Source of the DNA: Ceratobasidium sp. AG-K
Taxonomy: Eukaryota > Basidiomycota > Agaricomycetes > Cantharellales > Ceratobasidiaceae
Length of the DNA stretch: 64,000 nucleotides
Direction: 5' to 3'
Assembly: GCA_037039685.1 (NCBI GenBank)
Contig: JAWNGF010000011.1
Coordinates: 558,001-622,000, forward strand
The notes under the pieces are model-generated. The model saw nothing but the letters and a program-made list of their open reading frames with translations. It was not told the origin of the DNA and searched no databases. A program made the translations under genes and the position numbers. Of this stretch, positions 35,920 through 47,614 are shown piece by piece. Numbering within the stretch: the first letter of the stretch is position 1; each line of letters opens with the position of its first letter.

Positions 35920-38706
35920 ATGGGGTGCTCCGATCGGCCAATGTTTACCAGCCTTGGATTGACTGCATCGCTCCAAGATGGAGCAAGGCGAGTCCCCTGC
36001 CGCACTGTTTGCGGACTTTCTTGAATTTGAATTTGTCAAGTGGATGGTCGAAAATGACATAAGTCAAGGCAGTTGTGAGAAGCTACTGAAGCTTCCCTTA
36101 GTAAGTATACAATTAAGCTAATAAAAAGGGGGATACTGACTAACCAGTTAAACAAAGATTCTCAATCAAGCTGGACTCTTGTTCCAGAGCAACTATATGC
36201 TCAACAAGTTACTCAACCAGCTCCCAACAGCTGGGCCACAGTGGGAGGTGAAGCCAGTTACGATTGTCGGTGATTGAATAGGACCGGATGGCAAATCTAT
36301 CCAGGAGGTTGTCGAGCTCTGGTCACAAGATATCCTGGGGGCAATCCGAGAGCTTTTAGAAAATCCAATATATGCCAAAGATATGGTTTTCGCACCCCGA
36401 CATGAATGGAACAATATTGAAGAAACACAACGTGCATATGGGGAAATGTGGACGGGTGATTGGTGGTGGCGGATACAAGTGAGCAATAAAATAATGGATA
36501 AATTATGGAAGTGTATGGTATTTACTAACAACTTATAGCACTCGAAAGACTTGCCACCAAATGCAACCATCCTCCCAGTCATTTTGGCCTCCGATGCGAC
36601 TCACTTGACAAATTTTGGTGGAGGAAAGCAAGCGTACCCAGTGTATATCACATTGGGAAATATTCCAAAAGGCACTTGCCGCAAACCTAACTCGTATGGA
36701 ACACTCTTGCTTGGCTACCTACTGGTTCCGAAGTTAGACTGTTTCACAAAACAAGAAAAGAAAAACCAGGTATTTTTTTTTTCTTGGCGCATATAGTTTC
36801 CCATGATCTGTCCGCAGAAAGACCAATTATTCCACATGTGCATGAAGGAGTTAGTCCGACCACTGGAACAAGCTGGCCGAAACGGCGTGGATATGGCATG
36901 CGGGGATGGGAATGTTTGAAAATGCTTTCCAATCCTGGCTGCTTACATAGCAGACAACCCAGAGCAAACATTGGTTGCATGCTGCCAAAGAAACCTTTGT
37001 CACCGTTGCACCATCCCGTTCAACGAGCGGGGTCACCTCAAGAAGGCACCTGATTGAGTCCACAAGCATACTGCTAACGCACTTGAAGCACAGGCCCTGG
37101 GACACACAACCAAGCTTTTTGTTAACGAGGGGCTTCGCCCATTTGGAAAACCTTTCTGGGCTGACTTGCCACACTGCAATATATTTAAGGCACTCACACC
37201 AGATCTCCTTCATCAGCTCCATAAAGGAGTCTTTAAGGATCATCTGATGGAGTGGTGCCTGGAGTTGATCAAGGCAACATCCGTTGATGATCGTTATAAA
37301 TGGATGCCTGAGCATACAAAGCTTCGACATTTTCTGTCTGGGGTAACCAAGCTAGCACAAACAACTGGCAAGGAGCATCGCAAGATGGAAAAGGTATTCA
37401 TTGGTGTTATGGCCGAGCTTGTCCCTGAAGATGTCATGCCTGTGATTCGAGCAACGATCAACTTCATTTACTATGCCCAACTCCCATTCCACACGGAAAT
37501 AACACTTCAATGGCTTGACGACGCACTCAGACAGTTCCACGAATCGAAAAAAGTCTTTATTGATCGAGGTGTTCGCACACACTTCAACATCAACAAGGTT
37601 CACTCGATCCTTCATTACTCGGCTGCGATTCGGGAGCTTGGAACACTTGACGGCTACAATACAGAAGGCCCAGAGCGCCTTCATATTAATTTTGCCAAGC
37701 GAGCCTACCAGGCAACAAACAGGAACCAATTTTTTGCCCAGATGGTTCAATACCTGGATCGTCAAGAGCAAGTTTTCAAATTTGATGCATACCTTCAATG
37801 GGCAATACCTGAATACTCAGACAATCATTGCACGGATAAGGAAACAGCCTCTGCAAACAGGTACGTCCACTCATTTTCAAAGAAGCATGAGCATATAAAT
37901 ACAACTTCAAATCTAACTTGGGTATTCATTATATAGCTTGCCTGGTTGGCATATTGCTCAAAAAAGCCCATTTGCCCCAGTGGCACAGGATCGACTCGAA
38001 GAGATTTTTGGAATCCATTGGTTCGACTGGTCTCTCTCAAAATTTTTAGAGAAAAAAGCCCCACAATCAGGCATCTCTGTGTTACCTCAAGACCTTGTCA
38101 CTGTCTTCCCCAAAGCGACTCAAATCATCCGTGACGACCTTACAGATCCCAATGGGTTTGTTGATATCATCCATGCGTCGCCTCATTCTATGGGCAAGCA
38201 GTTGCAGAAAGCACAACGACAAGGAAGTAAGTTTGATACCGTCCTGATACAAAAAGCCCCAACAGCCCCTGGCAAATTCTCATATGGGATATCAGGTAGG
38301 ATGCTAGTTAAATTGTGTACCGTGCAATAGCTTGACACCCTACATACCTTTAGCTCATATCGTTGGTCAAGTACGGCTTATTTTCACCCTTCCACCAAGA
38401 TACGGGATTCCCGAACCCCTTGTTTATGTACAGCTCTTCCGTTGCCCCCATAGCTCAAAACCCATTGTGCTTACCAATATGTATCATGTCAACCACGAGC
38501 AATACCCAGCAATATACAATCGTCATTATATGGGGCAGATATTTTTCCTTTCTGATGTTCGTCGAAGTTGCCATCTCATACCCAAATTCCACCAGAGTAC
38601 CCCACCATTTTCTATGTCTTCTCCTCCAGCACTTGAGGCGTTTGAGTCATTTTACCTTAACTCGTATTTAGACCCGCATATGTTCTTGTTTTTACATTCC
38701 AAATAA

Positions 38707-39023
38707 TCTCAAACGCGTATATGGTTTATAGAGTCACAATGTAATTGTATGTTAGATCTTTGCATTACCGTGGATTTTTTTTTCGGGGTGCTGGTATGTG
38801 CAAAATAACCAAATACATTGTGACCAACTTGCCCTGATTGGGTAAGCGCCTAGCCTGCCGTCATCACACTCTCCACCACCATGCTTCCACAGACGATCAA
38901 GTATTGCACCGTAAACCACTCCATGCATGACCAACTAGTAGCTACGAATAAAATACGAGTTGTACTGATTGTGGGTTGCACTGAGACAAACGCGGCAGCT
39001 GATCAGAGGCCTTTGCTCAGTGC
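38707..39023. other. Spacer between outer transposase and gene X
   Basis: About 320 bp with no coding signal. It should hold the transposase 3' UTR and the promoter of gene X. Confidence 0.4.
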
Positions 39024-39442
39024 GTGCCAGTGAGCTTTGCCACCCGGCTTCAGTATGGTAAGTGCCTTGTGTGTTGGGCAGATTTTTATGGCTTACATTT
39101 GCCTAGTTACAGTTGCTTCTCCCGCTCTCCGTCCACTGCCAATCCCCCCAGTAGCTCCATTGGCAACAAGGATGATAACCGCTCAAGCTCAAGCGGTGAT
39201 TTTGAGGACCGGTTCGGTGACAAGGAGCGCACAATGGACGTGACTGCCATAGCTGGTGGGCTCAGATTCTGCACCGACAACGATGAAGACGAGGAGACTT
39301 GGGAGAGCGCACCCACACCACAAGTATCAACCGCTGAGCAGCCAACGCCAGTGAGTGGCTTGTACATGAGAAGGATTCATATGTCTTACACCTCCCTAGC
39401 ATGTTTGAGCCAACCGTCAATTCAACTGCAACTGCCTCTTCT

Positions 39443-39899
39443 TGTCATAAGCTTCTTCTTAGTGGCTATGGGACAAGCCGCGACGGAGAGTGGACGGCAC
39501 TAAGACCTAAGTGACCTCTTGAACCGCAACACACTTAAGCGTCTGTAGGCTCTTGAGGGTAGGGGTGGTTCAAAGTGTCACTCAAAGGGAATGTTTTGAC
39601 AAGACAAAACAAGCTGGGGTTACCAGGCTTGTTGGTCCTCTATATATATTCAGAAAGCGGCCGAGTCATACAAGGTGCAACCGCACAAGTCATACAAATA
39701 AGCCAGTCAGGAGTGTCCATGTGAGTCATGCTGTATGAACAGACATGACTCATACAAAGCACAGCCGCGTTACACAGTGTAACACATAACCACAAGAAGG
39801 TGGCAATGCGGCAAATGGAAACGGGAAACGTAACACAAAGAGGGAAGACAGGCAGGCGCGGCAACGGGCGAGTCCGATGGAGTGAGCTAGCTCACAACA
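39443..39899 (-). repeat. 3' LTR of Ty3 element 2
   Basis: 457 bp, TGTCATAAGC...CTCACAACA. The polypurine tract AGGGGGGAGT (minus strand, 39902-39911) follows directly. Confidence 0.95.
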
Positions 39900-39940
39900 T
39901 TACTCCCCCCTAAGGGTCCGTTTGGGGGACCTGAACGGAC

Positions 39941-40705
39941 TTACTGCACCGCGCAGTCCTTCCCTTTCCTCAGCATATACTCCTCAAGCCCTTCATCTTC
40001 CTCCAAGGTCAGGTCGATGGGATTGAACACGGTATTTCCCGGTTCGTCCGAGAACTTCTCCCATTCCTCCCAAGTCTCTTCCTTTGTCCAGTCCGCCTTG
40101 GACCAGTCCAAAACCCTCTTCTGGGTCCCCACAAACTCCTCATCCCATTGTCGCACATCAGGTTCCGCCTCCTTCCATGCCAACACATCCGCCTCCTCCC
40201 ACTTCCACCAGTTTGGCGCCCATTCAAACTTCTCTTTTTGGTATCTTCCCCTTTCCATCTTCCAGTCGCTCAGGTCCCTCTCGTAGTTGGCGTCCCAGGC
40301 ATCGTTCCATCTAGGTCGGAGCGTTGGCTGCCTTCCGTTGTAGCCTGGGACCCACTCGCTCGAGTACGCTCCTTCTTGTCCCCATTCGACCACTCCGAGC
40401 ATGTGCGTGGAGAGGAGGACAACCTCCGAGACCTGGAATGCGGCGCACCCCCAGCAGACGAATATGTCCTTCCGCAGGAGCTGCATTCGTGTCGGCCATT
40501 TTTTTCCGACCCATTGGAATTCCCCCAGGTCCGAGTGGAGGATGTCGTCCAAGGCTCTGAAGTGCATTCTTCCCGAGCCTTGTTGCGACCTCTTGAAGAC
40601 GTAGAGGGCGGCTCCGGAGTCAAGGATCCTTGCCGTGGCAAAGGCAGGTCCTTCGAGGACGCGGGTGAGGTTGTTGGCGATGGTGGTACGGGAGACGGCA
40701 GGCAT
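39941..40705 (-). CDS. Third ORF of Ty3 element 2 (intact), unknown function
   Basis: 254 codons from the ATG at 40705 (MPAVSRTTIANNL; an in-frame ATG at 40765 would add 20). Conserved blocks with element 1: TARILDSGAALYVFKRSQ, DDILHSDLGEF, WVGKKWPTRMQL, RKDI, CAAFQVS, LGVVEWGQEGAYSSEWVPGY, LRP. The second half is Trp-rich and acidic (WKEAEPDVRQWDEE, LDWSKADWT, GNTVFNPIDLT). It follows pol and precedes the polypurine tract, where some LTR elements carry env or extra genes. No signal peptide or membrane segment is seen, so an envelope role is unlikely. It overlaps the 3' part of the pol frame by about 430 bases in a different frame. Expression would need a spliced or separate transcript. Confidence 0.8.
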   Translation of the reverse strand: MPAVSRTTIANNLTRVLEGPAFATARILDSGAALYVFKRSQQGSGRMHFRALDDILHSDLGEFQWVGKKWPTRMQLLRKDIFVCWGCAAFQVSEVVLLSTHMLGVVEWGQEGAYSSEWVPGYNGRQPTLRPRWNDAWDANYERDLSDWKMERGRYQKEKFEWAPNWWKWEEADVLAWKEAEPDVRQWDEEFVGTQKRVLDWSKADWTKEETWEEWEKFSDEPGNTVFNPIDLTLEEDEGLEEYMLRKGKDCAVQ

Positions 40706-43700
40706 GGTGGAGAGCAAAAAGGATTTAGAGAGTAGAGTTGAGAGTGTGTTCTGGAGTAGTTGCAAGTTTTGCAGATGTCACTATCAATTGCGCCCCCTCT
40801 GCCTTTTATCTTTCCTGGGACGTAGTTAGATGGTGTGGGAGCTTTGGGGTGTCGGCGTAGAAGGTCCTTGATGATCTTTGAAAGGTGACCAAAATCTTCC
40901 GCTCTTTGTTCTGTGTCTTCTTCACTTCCATAACCCTTCCATCTGGCCCTGTAAAAAAGACCGTCCTTTGTCTCTTTCCAGTCCAAAATCTTCTCTACTT
41001 CATATTCTTCTTCTCCTTCTTCTGTTATGATCGGCGGTGGTCGGGGTTGGTTTTGGCTGAATTCTGTGTCTTCTTTGTAAGGGCTGAGCAAGTCGATGTG
41101 GAAAACAGGGTGCACCCTCATTGTTGCTGGCAAAGTCAGCTCATAAGCGTGTGACCCTATCCTTCGCTTCACAACAAACGGCCCGTGTTTCTTGTTATCC
41201 AGCTTTTTTGATGGTCTTTTTGTTTGAATGTTCCTTCCCAAAAGCCATACTAGATCTCCTTCCTTGTATTCGTTTCTTGGTTCTTCTTCTGGGAGCCTTT
41301 GGCTTTCCATTGACGCAATTGCTTCGTCGTGGATTTTGCGCCATTTTTCCGTGATGCTGTTTGCTTCCACAACCTCTGATTCTTCTGTTGAGACATTCCA
41401 CAGTGGTTCCCTGCCGTAGACAATTTCGAAAGGGGAACTACCTGTTACGCGGTGCTTCTGTAGATTATAGCTGAATTCCGCAATAGGCAACAAGTCCGCC
41501 CAGTCATCCTGTCGGTAGTTGACAAATGATCGTAGCCAGCCTTCCATCCATTGATTGATTCTCTCCGTTATTCCATCAGTTTGGGGGTGGTAGGCAGTGC
41601 TGAAACCTGGGCTAGTTCCAATTCTCTCATAAATGGCTTTCATGAGTTTGGAGTTGAAAGTAGTCCCTTGGTCAGAGATCGTGCTTTTTGGAAAGCCGTG
41701 TAGTTTCCAAACATTTGTGACGAAAAGGTTTGCAAGGTTGCTTGCTGTGTGAGATTCTTTGCAGTGTATGAAATGTGCCATTCTTGAGAATCGATCCACC
41801 ACTACTAAGATGCTATCTGCTCCTTTTGATTTTGGTAATTTCACTACGAAGTCAAACGCTATGTCTTCCCATGGTCCTTTTGGAATCTCTAGAGGCTTGA
41901 TCGGAACTATCGACTTTGATCCCTTTGTCCGTTGGCAAGTTTCACAGGATTCCACGTATCTGTTTACGCTTTGCTTCATTCCCGGCCAGAAGTATCTTCT
42001 CGATATTAGTTCCAAAGTTCTAGCTTGTCCTTGATGACCCGCGATTTTTGAGTCGTGGTGAACTCGCATGATGGCCAGCCTGGATTCCTTGTCTTCTGGC
42101 ACAAAAATCCTTCCTTTGAACCATAATAGTCCCTCCTTGAAATCATAATCTTTTGCACTGTGTTGTAGGGTTTTTGGTAGCGTTTCCCTTGATTTGCAGA
42201 TTTTTTTGATTTGTGCCAACCCTTTGTCTGTTTCTTGTGCTTCCTTGATAGTTTCTATGATGTCTGTGTCTACTTGTCCCATAAATCCCTTGAATCTCTC
42301 AACAGCTATCATAACTTGTTCAGGCGTGGGGGTGTCTTCATGGTCTGATCGTCTAGACAATAGGTCCGGCTAAGATGACAGGATTCCAGGGCGGTATATG
42401 ATGTCAAAGTTATAGGAAGCAAGCAATTGGTGCCATCTTGCGTGTCGACGGTTGAAAGTTCTTGCTTCCGTCCAGAACTGTAGGTTCCTATGATCGGTGT
42501 AGATGGTGATAGGGTCCTTTGTTCCTTCAAGGTATAGCCTCCAATGTGTTAAAGATTCTATAATTGCCATAAGTTCTTTATCGTGGACGTCGTAGTTGAG
42601 TTGAGCCTCGTTGAACGATTTTGAAAGAAAAGCAATAGGGTGTAGGTAGCCATCATCTTGCCTTTGCGACAGGATTGCCCCCATTGCTACTCCACTTGCG
42701 TCTGTTTCCAAGAAGAAGGGTTTGTCAGGGTTCGGATGGCGTAGAGTGGGTTCCTTGCTGATTTCTGTTTTTAGGGCTTCAAATGCTTCCTGCTGATTGT
42801 TTCCCCATTCCCATTTGTTCTCCTTTCTTGTCAAGGTCGTCAGCGGTTTTGCTAATCGGCTGAAATTTGGTACGAATCTTTGGTAGAAATTCGCGAATCC
42901 TAGAAATGCTTGGACCTGCTTGACTGTTCTTGGCTCCTTCCACTCCTTTATTGCCTTGACCTTTTCTTCCTCCATTGAGATGCCCGAATCGCTGATTCCA
43001 AGTCCGGTATATGTTAATTTGGTGACAAAGAATTCGCATTTTGGAAGCTTTGCAAAAAGATTTTCCTCCAGTAAGATCTTTAGTACCTTTCTGACATCCA
43101 CGGTATGTTGGCTTCTGTCTTTTGAGAAGACTAGGATGTCGTCAATGTATACTATGACGCATACGTCGATAAGGTCATGGAAAATGTGGTTCATATATCT
43201 TTGGAAAATGGCGGGTGCGTTTTTTAGTCCAAAAGGCATGATGACGTATTCGAAGAGTCCTTCTTTTGTTCTGAAAGCTGTCTTCCATTCGTCGCCTTCT
43301 CTGATCCTGATATTGTTGAAACCCATGCGTAGATTGATCTTGGAGAAAATTTTCGCGTCCTTGATTTTATCCAGGAGGTCTTCCATTTGGGGCATTGGGA
43401 ATCTGTCATCCTTTGTAATGGTGTTTACTCCTCTGAGGTCTTGAACAAGTTGTAGTTGGCGAACTGCCCCTGGATTCTTTTGATTAATCGGTTTTTTGAC
43501 AAAAAAACAAGGTGATGCGATGGGTGATTTGCTTGGTTGGATCTTTCCCGCTGCGATTTCTTCATCCAGGTATTCTCTTAGTGCAATTGATTCTGCTGGA
43601 GATAGTGGGATAGGTCTGGCTGGTTTCGGAAGTTCAGCTCCTTCCTTGAAGTCGATGGCGCAGTCGTATGGACGATGATCGGGGATTCTTTTAAATTTCT

Positions 43701-44184
43701 CTTCACTGAAGACATCGGCAAATTCCTTGAATTCTTTGGGTAGGTCGTCTATTGAGGCCGTTCTTGCTTGGATGGGTTCTGACCGCCATGATATGTGCTT
43801 TGTTTTCCAATCAATGACCGGGTTTGCTTCTTCTAACCATTCCAGTCCCAGGATAAGTTTAGTTTCCCCAGTAGGCATGGCGAAGAAGACTTGTTTGAAG
43901 GTTCTTCCCTCCACGTCTAGTTCCAGCTTAGCTTTGAAACGTATTTGGTGAGAGAGTTCCTTCCCTTGGATACCAATCACTTTTCTCGGAGTGGGAAGTT
44001 CCATGAGTGGAATATTGTTGGATTGAGCCCAAGAGATGTCCAAGAAGTTCCTTGATGCTCCAGAGTCAATGAGGGTTGGGATGAGTTCTGTGATTCCGGC
44101 AACGTTTGCATAAACAATGGTTGACTCATTTGTTGCTCTAAAGTACATTGTTCCTATTGCCGGTTTTTTGGTCTCTCCACACAC
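40270..44184 (-). pseudogene. Pol polyprotein of Ty3 element 2 (one in-frame TAG)
   Basis: Protease (LIDSGASRNFLD), reverse transcriptase (YIDDILVFSKD), RNase H (FFLETDASGVAMG), integrase (VHHDSKIAGHQG...CETCQ; VVVDRFSRMAHF; HPQTDGITERIN) and chromodomain (EYEVEKILDWKETKDG..YRARWKGY). A single TAG at 42370-42372 replaces a Lys codon of element 1 (KPDLLSRR). The frame continues about 185 codons past the chromodomain, over the third ORF. Pol joins gag in the -1 frame with no ATG; the overlap frame reads GLPLTVCGETK. Confidence 0.9.
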
Positions 44185-44186
44185 AG

Positions 44187-46187
44187 TTAGAGGGAGACCC
44201 CTTCTTTTCCCGAGTCTTCCATAATTGTTGCCTCCCTTCCTTTAACGCTAGGTTCCATTGTTATCCATTCCTTGGACGGGCATTTGAATGAACGGTGTCC
44301 TTCCTGCCCGCATTTCAAGCAGCGGTTGCTTGCTATCCTTGCTTTGTATATTTCGTCAGGTAGTCGTTTTGTAGAGGATTGTCCGCTAGCGGTTGGTTGT
44401 GCTGCTTTCTTCCCAGTAGAGGTCTTGATTTGTTGCAGTTTCTGGTCGATAGAGATTGCAATTGAGATCCACCGGTCAAGAGAAAGTTCTCGTTCTGTCC
44501 CATCTTCATTGATCAGGGTTAGTTCAAAACAAGCTAGTTCGGTTTTGACCTCAGACTTCAACCCTTCCCTGAATTGGTTGATCAGGGCTTCCTGTCCCCA
44601 ATTTACGTCTACCAGGAGGTATCGGAATTCCGAAGCATAGTTTGCTACCGAGTTGGTCTGTTTGCATTTTCGGATGTCCGATTCGGCTTTAGCTTTCTTG
44701 TTAGGGTTGCTGAACTGTTCCATGAAGTGTCCTTTGAAACTCTCCCATGAGACCAAATTTCGGTTGTTTCCTCCTTGGTTAAGCGATCGTAAGAGTACTT
44801 GTGCCCAGTGGGTGGCAGCTTTGTTCTCAGACTTGAAATTTGCTAGGGCTTCGCGGATCCTTTCTTTGTCGGAAGTGTATTGATTGCCTAGACGTACAAA
44901 GTAGCTCTCCATTTGTGTGATGAACATTTTGGCACCTTCTCCTTTCCTTCTGTCAAAGGCTTCTGGGCAAGTCACCTTGGGACGACGTGGTCCGCTACCA
45001 ATGTTTGGGTTCTCAGTCAGTCGTTGGATTCTTAATTCTAATTCGTTGATTCTGGTAGATTCCGCGTCTGGATGTGGTGGAGAATTTGATTGCCTGGAGG
45101 GGATCCCGTGGAGGGACGCTTCGTCCATTTCTTCTCTCATGTTGTTGATAGTTTCCTGAACTTCCGTGATTTTGGTGGTAAAGGAGGTTCCTTCCTGTCG
45201 CAAGGTTTCTAATCCTTGTGTTACTGCCTCGTTCCACTCGAGTTGCCCTTGTCTGGTAATGTTGAGTTCTTCGCGTACATTGTTCACTAGTCCTTGAGTG
45301 TTGGTAACTTCATTTCAAAGGCGGGTTACGTCTTGACCGACTAGAAAGGAGTTATGTTCGCCATTTCTTGCCAAGTTCAGAATGTCCGTCAAGGTTCCTT
45401 GTAGGGTGTTGATGGAGTCGTTAAAGATTTGCTGGTTGTTTGCTAGAACCTGTGTCGCTTGTTCTAGGCCACTAAGCCTTCGATCTATAGTGACTCTCAT
45501 TCCGTCTATAACCCTAAGGGTAGCGTTGTGTCTTCCTTCTAGAATGTCGTCTAGGTTATCTAAATTGCTGATTACAGCCCTGCTGCTAGAGCTGGAACTT
45601 GAACTTGAACTTCCTGGATCGCCGGCGTTTTGTTGTACCGGGGCTGGTTGCTCGGAGTAACCCTGTGGGATATATGGTGGTGCTGGAATCGCTGGTGTGA
45701 CTGGCTGGGAAGCCACAGGAATTGGTCCTGCGTTGGTGATGGTTCCTCCAATTTGGGGGACTGTAGGGACATTGGGAACATGAGGTTTAGGAGGAGGTCT
45801 AATGGGAACAAGCGATACACCTCCATGAGCTTTGGGTTGGGGAGAAAAGAACTGTCTTCTAGTCCCTAACGACCACAAGGGACGTGATGGCCCTGGAGTT
45901 ACAGTTGGAATACAAATTACAGCTGGAGTAGGGTCATTCGTGAGATCTCCTGGTTCTCTATTTGTGAAAGTAGGTTCTTCCTCTTGTACTGTTGTCATGT
46001 CAGGAATGCCAAAAGCTCCCGGCATTGATGTTTGACTTTGGGGGCGTGATCGGGCAGGACCTCCCGCTTGAGTTTGTGCGGTATCTTGCTCGTTTAGCGA
46101 TCCTGTGGGCCTTGCTGCCCAACTGGGTCCTCTTCTTGTTGATATAGTGGATGAGGGTTGTGACCCTACGTCTTCTTGAATAGACAT
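44187..46187 (-). pseudogene. Gag of Ty3 element 2 (one in-frame TGA)
   Basis: MSIQEDVGSQPSS start, capsid-like core (CPEAFDRRKGEG), CCHC knuckle (CLKCGQEGHRSFKC). The TGA at 45315 stands where element 1 has CGA (RLRNEVT). Confidence 0.9.
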
Positions 46188-46202
46188 GTTTGTGTGTTGT
46201 TA

Positions 46203-46214
46203 AGCTTGTTTTGT
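46203..46214 (-). other. Self-primer binding site of element 2
   Basis: ACAAAACAAGCT (minus strand), two bases from the 5' LTR. Its complement lies at 46378-46389, 33 bp downstream of a TATATATA box at 46415-46422. Spacing identical to element 1. Confidence 0.7.
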
Positions 46215-46216
46215 AA

Positions 46217-46673
46217 TGTCGTAAGCTTCTTCTTAGTGGCTATGGGACAAGCCGCGACAGAGAGTGGACGGCACTAAGACCTAAGTGACCTCTTAAACCG
46301 CAACACACTTAAGCGTCTGTAGGCTCTTGAGGGTAGGGGTGGTTCAAAGTGTCACTCAAAGGGAATTTTTTGACAAGACAAAACAAGCTGGGGTTACCAG
46401 GCTTGTTGGTCCTCTATATATATTCAGAAAGCGGCCGAGTCATACAAGGTGCAACCGCACGAGTCATACAAATAAGCCAGTCAGGAGTGTCCATGTGAGT
46501 CATGCTGTATGAACAGACATGACTCATACAAAGCACAGCCGCGTTACACAGTGTAACACATAACCACAAGAAGGTGGCAACGCGGCAAACGGAAACGGGA
46601 AACGTAACACAAAGAGGGAAGACAGGCGGGCGCGGTGACGGGCGAGTCCGATGGAGTGAGCTAGCTCACGACA
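46217..46673 (-). repeat. 5' LTR of Ty3 element 2, with promoter
   Basis: 457 bp, TGTCGTAAGC...CTCACGACA on the plus strand; TATA box at 46415-46422. Confidence 0.93.
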
Positions 46674-46820
46674 CTTCTCCCACTCCTCCACTGCTCACTC
46701 TTCACCCGCCAACCCCCCTACCCCTGAAGCCTTGACTACAAAAAGGAGCCCTAACACGCCGTGTCAACAGCGAGGAGGTCAGTGAAGCCTGGGTGGAATT
46801 TGACGATGGGAGCGAGCATA

Positions 46821-47614
46821 CATCTGTAAACCTGCCTGGGGCTCCATAGCACTATATAGCACTATGAAGCCCTATAGCAAATAAGCCATATCAATTAAAT
46901 CTACTAGTATGTAGCATAACATAGCAGTTTGGGTCCACTATATAGCACATGCACATGCTATATAGCAGTATATAGCAGCCCGGAAATCGAAAAACAAAAC
47001 GTCAAGTGTCAGGCAGCGGGGGCCAGACAGCAAAAGCTGGGGGCAGCCCGTGTCAAGGTCAAGAGTATTTATTGATCAACGCGCAAGGCAGTACATGTGG
47101 CAAGACGAACGCGGAAATCTACACGGACAAGTCAACTTGATGGCACATGGAAAACACGAACTCCAAGCAGACTCGAAAAACCGAGGGGCAAAGAAAACGA
47201 GCGACACAACTGGTGCGAAACAAGAAAAAAGCGCAAATATGCGCCGTCACCGCAAACAAAAACGAGCGTGAGGTGGGAGCCAGGAACATACAGAGGTAAC
47301 AGGATGTGCGGGCGACGTGTATACAGCCCAGAAGAATAGTCCGAAACACGGTCAAAACAAAACAAGACAAAAAACAGTGCGAATAGCCGAGATCGACGAG
47401 CACAGTAACTCAAACACAGATATACAGAGTCACGGAACACATCGAACAAGCAGAAATCAAAAAGCACATGTCAGTGTGATCAAGACGAACGAAATGTTGG
47501 AACACGGACCAGCCGCGTCACAAAAAAGCGTCCAAGTAAGAATCGACCACGACCCAGACACGTTACATACGCAAGTGGGTGACATGTATACTACTCAAAA
47601 AACAAGTCCAATAT
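46821..47614 (+). repeat. Left long terminal inverted repeat of inner element
   Basis: About 790 bp matching 60213-61005 in reverse complement at roughly 99%; a visible difference is TTTGGG versus TTCGGG near 46930. It contains short palindromes of the type CTATATAGCA. No gene is supported in it. Confidence 0.9.

Larger units (their letters stand above)
27647..38706 (+). pseudogene. Plavaka-type transposase (outer element), interrupted and with stops
   Basis: The N-terminus has a C2H2 zinc finger (CPDCDTFFTTVGGRKSHQAQKH), then an acidic linker (exon from 28200). Ty3 element 1 splits this exon at 28678/35925 and the reading frame continues across it (NSNSSLW then GAPIG). The downstream exons carry the family signature: EMWTGDWWWRIQ, ILPVILASDATHLTNFGG, YPVYITLGNIPKGTCRKP, GVDMACGDG, ILAAYIADNPEQ, DLLHQLHKGVFKDHLMEW, TEGPERLHINFAKRAY, and a tail with VRLIFTLP and LVYVQLFRCP. 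Introns are GT-AG. In-frame TGA codons occur at 35960, 36275, 36917 and 37055, so the gene is dead apart from the insertion. Plavaka elements are CACTA-like transposons common in Agaricomycetes. Confidence 0.85.
39443..46673 (-). mobile_element. Ty3/gypsy chromovirus (Tf1/sushi-like), element 2
   Basis: 7,231 bp with 457-bp LTRs and a 5-bp duplication CTTCT at 39438-39442 and 46674-46678. Same gene order as element 1 and the same family. The LTRs differ at about 10 positions of 457, almost all transitions, so this copy is older than element 1. gag has one TGA, pol one TAG, and the third ORF is intact. It interrupts gene X. Confidence 0.95.

Noticed and set aside
39941..40705. Envelope (env) identity for the third ORF of the Ty3 elements
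   Set aside because: No signal peptide, transmembrane helix or protease-cleavage site is seen; the C-terminal half is Trp-rich and acidic. Kept as unknown.
46821..47614. ORFs repeated at 47050-47470 and 60359-60776 as a possible gene pair
   Set aside because: They are mirror images of one another because they lie in the terminal inverted repeats, and each arm has frames on both strands. No family resemblance or codon bias.
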